A stretch of 64,000 nt of DNA, taken from NCBI GenBank assembly GCA_910584055.1, contig CAJTZS010000010.1, positions 36,811 through 100,810 of the forward strand, written 5' to 3'. The DNA comes from an uncultured Muribaculaceae bacterium. Its GTDB lineage: Bacteria; Bacteroidota; Bacteroidia; Bacteroidales; Muribaculaceae. The notes under the pieces were generated by a model. It worked only from the letters and a program-made list of their open reading frames with translations, did not search any database and was not told where the DNA came from. Both the position numbers and the translations under genes were made by a program. Shown here piece after piece: positions 43,197 through 50,909 of the stretch (the first letter of the stretch is position 1; every line of letters begins with the position of its first letter).

Positions 43197-46100
43197 TTAG
43201 AATGATACGGAAACTCCGAAATTCCATGTACGGGCGATATAGCTTGAACCGTCGGTGGCGGATTCGGGATCCCAACCTTGAGGATAATTGTCGATTGAGA
43301 ACGGATCTGACACGGAAGCGAAGACTCTGAGAGAATTCAGACGTAATTTCTTAAGAATATTTTTTTGGAAAGAATAGCCGAGTGTGATGTTCTTGCAGCG
43401 GAAATAGCCACCGTTAAACATCCAGAAATCCGAAGTCTGGACATTGTTGCCGCCGTCTACAGCCATGTCTGAGAGGCGGGGATATTTAGCGGCCAAATTC
43501 TGTTCGGGAGTGTTGTAGTGGCTCCAGGATGTGCCGATCACTTCCCCTGTGAACTGAGTCCATCCGGCGGCATGACGCTGATACATCATAGCGCGTGTCA
43601 TCATCACGTTCTGTTTGCCGATGCCGTTGAAAGCTGCCGACAGCTCAATACCTTTCCATCCGGCTGAAATCTGAGCGCCGTAAATGAGGCGAGGCTGTGA
43701 AGAACCGAGAACAACACGGTCGTATTGTGAACTGATAACGCCGTCCTGCATCCCTTCCGATCCGCTGAGGTCGAGATATTTGATATCGCCCGGCTTTACA
43801 TTGGCGTTGAGCACCGGACTGTTGGCGAGGTCTTCTTCGCTTTGGTAGAGTCCGTTGGATACGAAACCATACCATGCGTTATATTCATCGCCTTCACGTG
43901 TGATGTGACCGTCTTTGTCGAGTACTGTTCCGGACATCTTGCCCATAACCGAACGGTAGTCGGAAATATTGAAATTGATGGAATAACTGAAATCTCCGAC
44001 ATTGTCGTGCCATCCGAGCTGGAGATCCCAACCTTTGGTGGTCATGTTTCCCGCGTTCTGCTTGGGGTTGTCATAACCCATGAACACCGGGAGCTGGATT
44101 GAAAGGAGCATATCCTTTGTCTTTTTCCAATACCAGTCGAAAGTCAATGACAAGCGGGAATTAAGGAATGTGGCGTCAAGGCCGACATCCCAGCTATGGG
44201 TTGTCTCCCATGTTATGTCGGGAATATTGTAGTCGCGCTGCGAAGCCGTGAGCACTGAAACGAGCTGTCCTTTCGAATCAACCATCACCGGATGGGCGAA
44301 GGTCATGCTCGCCTGATAGGGATAATTACCGATACGCTCGTTTCCGAGTGTTCCGTATGACCCCCTTATCTTGAGGAACGTCAGGATGCGGGGATCGATA
44401 TCGCGGAGGAAATTTTCTTCGCTGATGGTCCAACCTACTGATGCCGAAGGGAAGAAGCCCGTGCGGTATTTGCGTGCAAAACGCGACGACCGGTCCCAAC
44501 GTGCGTTGAACTGTGCCATGTAGCGTCCCTTGTATGCATAGTTGATACGTCCGAAGATAGAGCGGTATGCGTTCTGCTTCTCTGTCCCGTCAACGCCGAG
44601 GTCATTGCTGTTGGCATTCGTCAAATAGAAATAGTCGGAAAGAGCCATGTCGTTGCTCAAAGCTTCAAGGGTGTTGCTGCTTGCTTCGTAGTCCTCGTAG
44701 CCGATCATGAAATCGGTGCGATGATCTTCAGCAAAAGTTTTATTGTAATTGATGAACAGCTGTTTTGTGCCCCATGTATCCAGGTCGCGGTTTTCAGTCA
44801 GTTTGTTCATTTCATAACCTTTGGCAAATCCGGCGGGGTCATCGGGATTGTCGGCACTGAAATAGTTCACTTTATTACGATAAGATTTCTTTCTGGTGAA
44901 CAACATTCCCGGAGCCCAGACACCGCTGATTGTCAAGCCATCAATTGGATTTAATATGACTGAAAGCTTAGCTCCGAAGCGGTCTGTCCATCGGCTGTTG
45001 TTGCCACCTTCATTCAAGGCGGCAAGCGGGTTTTCTCCATTATGGCCGTCGCCATATTTGCCATTCTGGTATGTGGCGGCATCAAGTGGTGTCATATACA
45101 GGGTCGCAGCCATTGGGTTCAGTGTCGGCTGGTGAGTGATGCCGCGGCGATAATAGGCGTCAAGTCCGAACGAAAGCCAATTGGTGACTTTGAAATTGTT
45201 GTTGACGCGTGCCGTGAGACGTTGGTAGTCTCGCCCTTTATAGAGAGCTTCAGTATATTCATAGCCTAAAGACACTTTCGTCTGAACAACCTTGTTGCCA
45301 TAAGAAACTTTTAGGTCATGCTTAGTTGTGGGTGCTGTCTTGCGCATAAGGATGTTACGCCAATCGGTCATGGGGTAGGCGTCGGGATCGGCAAGATGGT
45401 TCTCCATATAGGAATCTATAAATTCCTTATCGTATACGCTATGTTCCTGGCCCTCGATGTTCCCTCCGTCATTCCATTTAAGCTCATTGTAGAGATTCAT
45501 GTAGTCGATAGCTCCTACCGGTTTGGGAGATTCGGTGGATTGGATGAAACCGGCGGTGCCTTGATATTCAACTTTCGCCTTTCCCTCTTTTGCTTTCTTA
45601 GTGGTTATCAGGATTACGCCGGCTGCCGCGCGCGCTCCATATATGGATGCGGATGCAGCGTCTTTAAGTACGGATATGCTTTCGATATCAGATGAATTGA
45701 CGGATTCCATTGAATCCGGGATGCCGTCGACAATAACGAGGGGATCGGAATCTCCGATAGTGGTTATGCCTCGCACACGTATCGTTGCCTCAGCACCGGG
45801 CATGCCGCTGCTGCGGCTCACATAGATACCCGGCATTGAACCTTGCAAGGACTGTGATACAGACGATGCCCTCATCCCTTCCAGTTTTCCGCCGTCGACA
45901 TTGGTGACAGCTCCGGTGAGATCCGCTTTTTTCATTGTGCCATAACCAACCACTACCATTTCGTCGAGAGTGTTGGCCTCCTCCTTCATCACTATGGTGA
46001 TGTTGTCGGATTCCCCGACCTTTAAAGTCTGTTTCTGAAAACCGACATATGAAACCTGCAAGGTGTCGCCGGTTTTAGCTTTGATTGAGAATTTGCCGTC

Positions 46101-46265
46101 AATGTCCGTGACGGCAGCCGTGTTTGTACCTTTCACCATCACAGTGGCTCCTATTAGAGGCTCTCCCGTCGGATCGGTGACTATTCCGTTCACATTCTTT
46201 TGCTGGGCTAAAGCCGGAACGGCTATAAAGAACATGGAAATCAAAAATAGAGCAATTCTGTTCAT
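43197..46265 (-). CDS. SusC/RagA family TonB-dependent outer-membrane transporter
   Basis: 1022 residues with a signal peptide ending ALAQ. An N-terminal carboxypeptidase-regulatory-like domain (VNGIVTDPTGEPLIGATV, about 25-95) and the TonB box region (DEMVVVGYGTMKKADLTGAV) precede the plug with GIYVSRSSGMPGAEATIRVRG and LVIVDGIPD. The 22-strand barrel ends in NFGVSVSF with a terminal Phe. There is no STN domain, so it is not the kind that signals through an ECF/anti-sigma pair. First gene of PUL 2. A promoter-like -7 box lies 95 bp upstream. Confidence 0.97.
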   Translation of the reverse strand: MNRIALFLISMFFIAVPALAQQKNVNGIVTDPTGEPLIGATVMVKGTNTAAVTDIDGKFSIKAKTGDTLQVSYVGFQKQTLKVGESDNITIVMKEEANTLDEMVVVGYGTMKKADLTGAVTNVDGGKLEGMRASSVSQSLQGSMPGIYVSRSSGMPGAEATIRVRGITTIGDSDPLVIVDGIPDSMESVNSSDIESISVLKDAASASIYGARAAAGVILITTKKAKEGKAKVEYQGTAGFIQSTESPKPVGAIDYMNLYNELKWNDGGNIEGQEHSVYDKEFIDSYMENHLADPDAYPMTDWRNILMRKTAPTTKHDLKVSYGNKVVQTKVSLGYEYTEALYKGRDYQRLTARVNNNFKVTNWLSFGLDAYYRRGITHQPTLNPMAATLYMTPLDAATYQNGKYGDGHNGENPLAALNEGGNNSRWTDRFGAKLSVILNPIDGLTISGVWAPGMLFTRKKSYRNKVNYFSADNPDDPAGFAKGYEMNKLTENRDLDTWGTKQLFINYNKTFAEDHRTDFMIGYEDYEASSNTLEALSNDMALSDYFYLTNANSNDLGVDGTEKQNAYRSIFGRINYAYKGRYMAQFNARWDRSSRFARKYRTGFFPSASVGWTISEENFLRDIDPRILTFLKIRGSYGTLGNERIGNYPYQASMTFAHPVMVDSKGQLVSVLTASQRDYNIPDITWETTHSWDVGLDATFLNSRLSLTFDWYWKKTKDMLLSIQLPVFMGYDNPKQNAGNMTTKGWDLQLGWHDNVGDFSYSINFNISDYRSVMGKMSGTVLDKDGHITREGDEYNAWYGFVSNGLYQSEEDLANSPVLNANVKPGDIKYLDLSGSEGMQDGVISSQYDRVVLGSSQPRLIYGAQISAGWKGIELSAAFNGIGKQNVMMTRAMMYQRHAAGWTQFTGEVIGTSWSHYNTPEQNLAAKYPRLSDMAVDGGNNVQTSDFWMFNGGYFRCKNITLGYSFQKNILKKLRLNSLRVFASVSDPFSIDNYPQGWDPESATDGSSYIARTWNFGVSVSF

Positions 46266-46359
46266 AAGCTCTGGAATTGAGTTGTTATTGGTGTTGATTT
46301 TATTTGTTTTGAGGTGGGATGTATCTTCTTTAATACATATTTCCTCAGGTTAACCAATG

Positions 46360-46367
46360 CAAATATA
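46360..46367 (-). promoter_or_regulatory. -7 box candidate upstream of susC
   Basis: On the minus strand TATATTTG matches TAnnTTTG exactly. No TTTG at the expected -33 site, suggesting an activator-dependent promoter. Predicted leader is about 88 nt and contains a short ATGTAT/ATACAT inverted repeat. Confidence 0.45.
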
Positions 46368-46484
46368 GGCTGCGAAACAACTCCTTTTGCTTTAATGATA
46401 AATCAATAAAATAGATTTACCATTATTTGTTTTAATATAAATTATTGATAATCAAGTGATATTTTGAACAAAATATAATATTTA

Positions 46485-46545
46485 ATCAAACGTTTCAAAA
46501 TGTGTATATGTCAATAATTAACATTATAATCTTAACATATGTTAA
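46485..46545. promoter_or_regulatory. Palindromic operator candidates upstream of susC
   Basis: The AT-rich stretch 46368-46588 contains AAACGTTT (46488-46495), a core typical of LacI-family operators, and a perfect 14-bp palindrome TTAACATATGTTAA (46532-46545). They are 120-180 bp upstream of the predicted susC start. No regulator gene is found in PUL 2, so the binding protein is unknown. Confidence 0.3.
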
Positions 46546-46588
46546 AATGGGTAATTGTCAAAGAAATCAGGAAAGCACTACGGTTAAT

Positions 46589-46830
46589 TAAATTCCCGTT
46601 TATCGGACTGAATATTATTCCTCGCAGAGCCGCCGAGTGGCAGAGCATGCATATCCGGTTGTAGAGGTCATTTCCACTCCTGCCGAGGAGCAGAGCCTGT
46701 CGCTAAAATCATCGCGACAAGCTCTGTCACTCTGCCGGGAGTTCACGACCCTAAAAAAACAAGGTGGCAATCCTTTGCGCCCTCTGCGGCTCTGCGAGGA
46801 ATAATATTCAGTCCGATAAATGGGAATTTA
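46589..46830. mobile_element. MITE-like foldback element, left copy
   Basis: 242 bp bounded by 45-bp terminal inverted repeats with one mismatch: the outer end begins TAAATTCCCGTTTATCGG and both arms reach the GCAGAGCCGC side. The interior folds again: CAGAGCCTGTCGC (46691-46703) pairs with GCGACAAGCTCTG (46714-46726), one mismatch, around 10 nt. No coding region inside. A second copy in inverted orientation lies at 48640-48884. No clear target-site duplication was found. Confidence 0.75.
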
Positions 46831-46856
46831 GCGTGGAGGGGATTGTATTGGTATTA

Positions 46857-48545
46857 TCAGAGCGTGTCTGACGGGAGGGGATTGCTGTTGAAGGGGAGGG
46901 GGCGCGTCAGCGTGCGCCGGTCTTCGCGTCCGAAGGCGTCTATGTAGGTTATCCCGACCGGCGTGTCGGGAGCGGATGTCTCGACGACGAACATGCGTGA
47001 GCGCTTCGGCTCGCGTAACCCTTTTTTATAATCTCCTGCCCATTCACCTTTCTGGATAGCTGTCATGGCGTAATATTCCGGATGCACTTCGTAAACCAAT
47101 TGGGGAGACAGTTCGTGATTGTTCTCAATGACGGTGAGTTTACCGGCAGGATCGTAGTCCCAGACCTGGATCAGGACGGCATTTTCGGGATACTTTTCAT
47201 ACGCCCCCCACTTTGGAAGATATTTGCGCATGGTCTTGGCTTCGGTGTCGGTGCTGAAGAAATGTTTCAGACTGTTTATGTCCCATGCGTCAAACTGGCG
47301 GTCAGCAGGATATTCATAAGGAACGAACCTCCATTCTATATTGTCTCCGGCGATGTCAAAGACTTCGAATCCTACGGGCGCTCCGTCGAAAGCGATGTTC
47401 TTCTGATTGAACGAGCTGTTCCACCATATGCTTCCGGATGTGCTCAAAATGTTATGGTCTATGAACGTCCGTCCATTTTCAGGAAGGCGTACAAGTCCGT
47501 TCCTATGTGTGTGTCCGGAAACCACATGGATGTTTTTGTATGGTTCCAGTATTCTTTTCAGTTGCAATGCCGATTCTTCTTCCGGTACAATCTTTATATC
47601 CATCGTGCCTTTTTTATATTGATGCAACGGGCAATGCATTGCAATCAACAATGGGGTTTCCGCGGGAATATCCTCCAGGTCTTTGCGCAACCATTCGAGT
47701 TGTTCGGGTGTGAACCGTGTCTTATAGTTGCGTTTACCTTTTATTCCTTCATTATAAGGTCCGTTGCCGGGTTCGTTGAAAAACTCGATGTTGTCGAGCA
47801 TTATGTAGTGGATTTTGCCGAAATTGGCCGAATAATACCTCGGTCCATAGGCTTTCATGTATGTCACGGCTCCGAGAAGGTCTGTTGAATCCCCGGCGCA
47901 GACAGCGCCGTCATTGTCGTGGTTGCCCATCACTGAATATAGAGGAGCCGGCCAATTGTTTTCGTTGAATATATCGCGTATGCGTGCGGGCGTAACCCCT
48001 GTCTCGTACCAATAATTGTCATAGCTGATGTCTCCGAGGTTAAGCGAGTATACCGGGATGTCGCGTTCGGAAAACTTATTGGCCTCACGTTTTATTACAT
48101 CCGCATATTTTGCAAACGTTGCCTCGTCGCGTCTCTTGCCGTGGAAATGAGTGTCGGTTATGAGTATAAGTCCATGGCGGGTGTTGTCTACCTTTTTAAG
48201 GCGGAAATCGTGGCGTTCATACTCATTGGCGGGAGCGGAGAGCTCCGCCCAGAACTGCGGCACGACATCTTCGCGCCAGGTCTCATATCCTGAAGGATTG
48301 ATGATGAAAACTTGAGGATTCTGTTTATTTGATTTCAGGTAATACGCCCCTCTCTTATCTGTTTTGGTTATCTCATAACCGTCGGAGACTCTTACGCCCT
48401 GCACAGGCTTGCCGCCGCATTCCACAATGCCTGCAACAGTTACGCCCTTACCCGGCTTGACTGGAAGATTTGATTTGAAAGTTGATTGCGCAGGAGCATA
48501 AAGGTAGCCTACGGCAATGAATAAAGAAATAAATAGAAATTTCAT
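46857..48545 (-). CDS. Calcineurin-like phosphoesterase with MetallophosN and MetallophosC domains (C)
   Basis: 562 residues, signal peptide ending YAPAQ. Metal-binding blocks are complete: TDTHFHGK (Asp131, His133), LGDISYDNYW, MGNHDND, MHCPLHQY and VSGHTHRNG. MetallophosC-like C-terminus. The MetallophosN half is about four-fifths identical by hand count to paralogue A (31229-32944), while the catalytic core is much more diverged. It lies outside the PUL 2 operon, upstream of susC, on the same strand, with its own promoter, and is enclosed by two inverted foldback elements. It may have been duplicated from PUL 2 and shuffled. Periplasmic phosphoesterase of unknown substrate. Confidence 0.88.
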   Translation of the reverse strand: MKFLFISLFIAVGYLYAPAQSTFKSNLPVKPGKGVTVAGIVECGGKPVQGVRVSDGYEITKTDKRGAYYLKSNKQNPQVFIINPSGYETWREDVVPQFWAELSAPANEYERHDFRLKKVDNTRHGLILITDTHFHGKRRDEATFAKYADVIKREANKFSERDIPVYSLNLGDISYDNYWYETGVTPARIRDIFNENNWPAPLYSVMGNHDNDGAVCAGDSTDLLGAVTYMKAYGPRYYSANFGKIHYIMLDNIEFFNEPGNGPYNEGIKGKRNYKTRFTPEQLEWLRKDLEDIPAETPLLIAMHCPLHQYKKGTMDIKIVPEEESALQLKRILEPYKNIHVVSGHTHRNGLVRLPENGRTFIDHNILSTSGSIWWNSSFNQKNIAFDGAPVGFEVFDIAGDNIEWRFVPYEYPADRQFDAWDINSLKHFFSTDTEAKTMRKYLPKWGAYEKYPENAVLIQVWDYDPAGKLTVIENNHELSPQLVYEVHPEYYAMTAIQKGEWAGDYKKGLREPKRSRMFVVETSAPDTPVGITYIDAFGREDRRTLTRPLPFNSNPLPSDTL

Positions 48546-48587
48546 GGTTAAAAATGTTTATATCGTTTCAATGCATTGTTATGGCTG

Positions 48588-48618
48588 CAAAGTTAATAAA
48601 TATCTAATGAATAACAAA
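48588..48618 (-). promoter_or_regulatory. Consensus promoter of phosphoesterase C
   Basis: Minus strand: TTTG (48615-48618), exactly 19 bp, TAACTTTG (48588-48595). Both boxes match the consensus without mismatch. Start of transcription near 48581 gives a leader of about 36 nt. The promoter lies just inside the right foldback element, so the gene carries its own signal. Confidence 0.75.
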
Positions 48619-48639
48619 AATGGTGTCACTGGCAGGCTC

Positions 48640-48884
48640 TAAATTCCTATTTATCGCACTGAGCTTTATTCCTCGCAGAGTAGCCGAGGGCGCAAAGAAT
48701 CGACACACTGTCTTTTTTAGGGTCGTAAACTCCCGGCAGAGTGCCAGAGTATGCCGCGGCGATTTTAGCGACAGGCTCCGCTCCTCGGCAGGAGTGGAAA
48801 CGACCTCTCTGAAACCAGATATTCATGCTCTGCCACTCTGCGGCTCTGCGAGGAATAATGTTCAGTGCGATAAATGGGAATTTT
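48640..48884. mobile_element. MITE-like foldback element, right copy (inverted)
   Basis: 245 bp, the reverse complement of the left copy with scattered mismatches (shared stretches include TTAGGGTCGT, ACTCCCGGCAGAGTG, TTTTAGCGACAGGCTC and CCTCGGCAGGAGTGGAAA). Terminal repeats are preserved (outer end TAAATTCCTATTTATCG). The internal hairpin is partly decayed (CAGAGTATGCCGC). No open reading frame. Confidence 0.75.
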
Positions 48885-49035
48885 TGCTGTAATGGCGTGG
48901 AGTTTTTTTGGGGGGTGTAAGGACGGAAGATAACAGATTTTGATTATATAGATAGTGTCTGTTTATGCTTCTGAGAATAAGGATTATATGCTGTAATATG
49001 TTCGGTTGGAATTATTAAGATGGTCTGAAAATAGT

Positions 49036-49066
49036 GTTGTGTGGTTAATAATTTGGCTTAAATTTG
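49036..49066 (+). promoter_or_regulatory. Promoter of the MFS transporter operon
   Basis: GTTG (49036-49039), 19 bp, TAAATTTG (49059-49066), an exact -7 box and a one-mismatch -33 box. Predicted start near 49073, leader of about 31 nt. The stretch 48885-49035 before it shows nothing else I can support. Confidence 0.65.
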
Positions 49067-49103
49067 CATAAGTAAGTGAAGAGAACGTATTAACCTTGAT
49101 ATC

Positions 49104-50381
49104 ATGATAAAGAATCCTTATGTTCACAGATGGGTGATAGTGGTTACAATGGTGATTGCTATCATTTGTAATTATCTCGACCGGCAACTCCTTTCGATCC
49201 TGAAACCGGAAATCCTCGGTCATTTCAATATCGGCGACATCGAATTCGCCTGGATATTGAATGTTTTCCTGATATGTTACGCCGTGATGTATCCAATATC
49301 CGGTATTTTGGTTGACAAGTTCGGCCCGAAGCCTGTGATGTTCGGCGGTATAGCTGCGTGGTCGCTTGCATGTATCGGCGGCGGTCTTTCTCAAGACGTG
49401 TATCAGTTCGCCGTCTGTCGCGGAATCCTCGGGCTCGCCGAGCCAACGATATTTACCGGGCAGATAGTTGCGGTGACGCTATGGTTCGAGAGGAAAACGC
49501 GAGCAACCGCCAACGCTCTTTGTCAGGCCGGCGGCTCAATCGGGACAATGACAGCTCCTCTCGCGGTGGCATGGATGGTGCGCTACTTCCCTTGGCAGGA
49601 TGTGTTCGTGATTGCAGGTGTCGCCGGTCTTGCAATAGCGGCGCTCTGGTGGGTCGTATACCATAGACCGAAGCCTGAATTCTTGGCAATGACTCTCGAT
49701 GAACCGGCGTCGCAAGTGAAAAATCAGCGTTATTTCAAACTTGGCGCTTTGTTTGGTACGAGTGCGCTGTGGGGAGTGATACTCATCCGCCTTGTCAGCG
49801 ATCCGGTATGGTATTTTATTAACTTCTGGCTTCCGGGATACCTTCGGAATCTTGGAGTGGAGCAGGGAATGGGTACGCAGGAAACTCTCGATATGATACA
49901 ATATATCGGCGGTATTCCCTTCCTTGTCGGCGCCACGCTTGGTGTCCTGGCATCTGCTTATTCCGACAGGCTGGTGTCGCGGGGATGGAATTCGCTGAAG
50001 TCGCGCAAGGTTGTGATGAGTTTGTCAACGTGTGTCGCGCCTGTTATCGCGCTGATACCGTTGCTCAGCCATTGGGAGCAGGTGTCGTTCTCCGTGCGCC
50101 TCGGTCTTATCACGGCTGTGTTCGCAATCGTGGCTTTCGTATGCCTTGTGTGGCTATATAATATAGGTGTTGTGGTTGCGGAATCATTCCCCGTTAAGAA
50201 TGTCGCTTCCGTAATAGGTATTGCCTGTGGTGCCGGAGCGGTCGGGGCGGCATGTTTCAATCTCGTTGTCGGTTCGCTTTTGGCAACAATGGGAGAATAT
50301 CTTTTCTATTGCATGGGCGTTCTTCACCCAATCGCAACGGTGGTGCTGCTGAAGCTTGTGAAACCTGCAGTGCCGCGTTAA
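49104..50381 (+). CDS. MFS transporter, anion:cation symporter (hexuronate/ExuT-like) type
   Basis: 425 residues with twelve predicted membrane helices. The first helix region IICNYLDRQLLSIL, the loop GILVDKFGPKPVMFGG (MFS motif A-like G-x-x-x-D-x-x-G), and VAVTLWFERKTRATANALCQAGGSIG are typical of the ACS family, which imports hexuronates, galactonate and related acid sugars with protons. Located in the inner membrane. It leads a three-gene set with a thioredoxin-like lipoprotein and a mannitol/fructuronate-type dehydrogenase, so a sugar acid or polyol used by that enzyme is the likely cargo (inference). Confidence 0.9.
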   Translation: MIKNPYVHRWVIVVTMVIAIICNYLDRQLLSILKPEILGHFNIGDIEFAWILNVFLICYAVMYPISGILVDKFGPKPVMFGGIAAWSLACIGGGLSQDVYQFAVCRGILGLAEPTIFTGQIVAVTLWFERKTRATANALCQAGGSIGTMTAPLAVAWMVRYFPWQDVFVIAGVAGLAIAALWWVVYHRPKPEFLAMTLDEPASQVKNQRYFKLGALFGTSALWGVILIRLVSDPVWYFINFWLPGYLRNLGVEQGMGTQETLDMIQYIGGIPFLVGATLGVLASAYSDRLVSRGWNSLKSRKVVMSLSTCVAPVIALIPLLSHWEQVSFSVRLGLITAVFAIVAFVCLVWLYNIGVVVAESFPVKNVASVIGIACGAGAVGAACFNLVVGSLLATMGEYLFYCMGVLHPIATVVLLKLVKPAVPR

Positions 50382-50432
50382 GAAAAATTATTCTGAGTAT
50401 ATGAAAGCGAATTCGGCTGCCGTTATATACAT

Positions 50433-50900
50433 ATGAGACAGAATACTAATGCTATATTAGGCTTGCTTTTGTTGATTATATGCAGCGGCTGCGTAAAGGA
50501 TAAGGACGAGCCCGTGTGGTCGCTTCAAGTTGGAGACAAGTTGCCGGATTTTGAAGTGACGTTGAACAACGGCTCGCGGGTGTCTACGGAATCATTAAAC
50601 GGTTTTTACAGTGTGATAGTTTTTTTCAATACATCATGTGAGGATTGTAGGCGGGAATTGCCGGAGATGCAGAAATATTATGAACTGTGCATGATGCAAA
50701 ACCGTCCGATAACATTCCTGTGTATTTCCAGGGAAGAGGAGGAGGTATCGGTGGAGGCTTATTGGAAAGAGCATGGATTCACAATGCCATATTCAGCCCA
50801 GAACGACCGCAGTGTGTATAATCTTTTCGCATCTTCCGGAATTCCGAGGGTATATGAGGCGGATACAAATTTAAAAATAACGCGGGTGACCGCAGAATAA
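50433..50900 (+). CDS. Small thioredoxin-like lipoprotein
   Basis: 155 residues. Lipoprotein signal peptide GLLLLIICSGC (Cys20). Then a TlpA/AhpC-TSA-type fold: LQVGDKLPDFEVTLNNGS, the redox motif FFNTSCEDCRRELPEM (Cys69 and Cys72, CEDC instead of the usual CxPC), and GIPRVYEADTN where the cis-proline sits. Located in the periplasm, or on the outer membrane. Its presence between a sugar-acid transporter and a dehydrogenase is unusual and its partner is unknown. 51 bases from the transporter and 9 bases from the dehydrogenase gene. Confidence 0.8.
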   Translation: MRQNTNAILGLLLLIICSGCVKDKDEPVWSLQVGDKLPDFEVTLNNGSRVSTESLNGFYSVIVFFNTSCEDCRRELPEMQKYYELCMMQNRPITFLCISREEEEVSVEAYWKEHGFTMPYSAQNDRSVYNLFASSGIPRVYEADTNLKITRVTAE

Positions 50901-50909
50901 TAATGATTA

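Noticed and set aside
43197..46265. ECF-sigma-controlled SusC, with the sigma factor at 9922 as its regulator
   Set aside because: This SusC has no STN signalling domain, and the sigma gene is over 30 kb away in another operon.
46589..46830. Ordinary rho-independent terminator for the phosphoesterase gene
   Set aside because: The structure is 242 bp with 45-bp terminal repeats and a second copy 1.8 kb away, which fits a mobile foldback element; a terminating effect is still possible.
47082..47888. Plus-strand open frame of 268 codons
   Set aside because: It lies wholly antisense to phosphoesterase C, whose metal-site motifs are intact, and has a composition of mirrored codons without any family motif.
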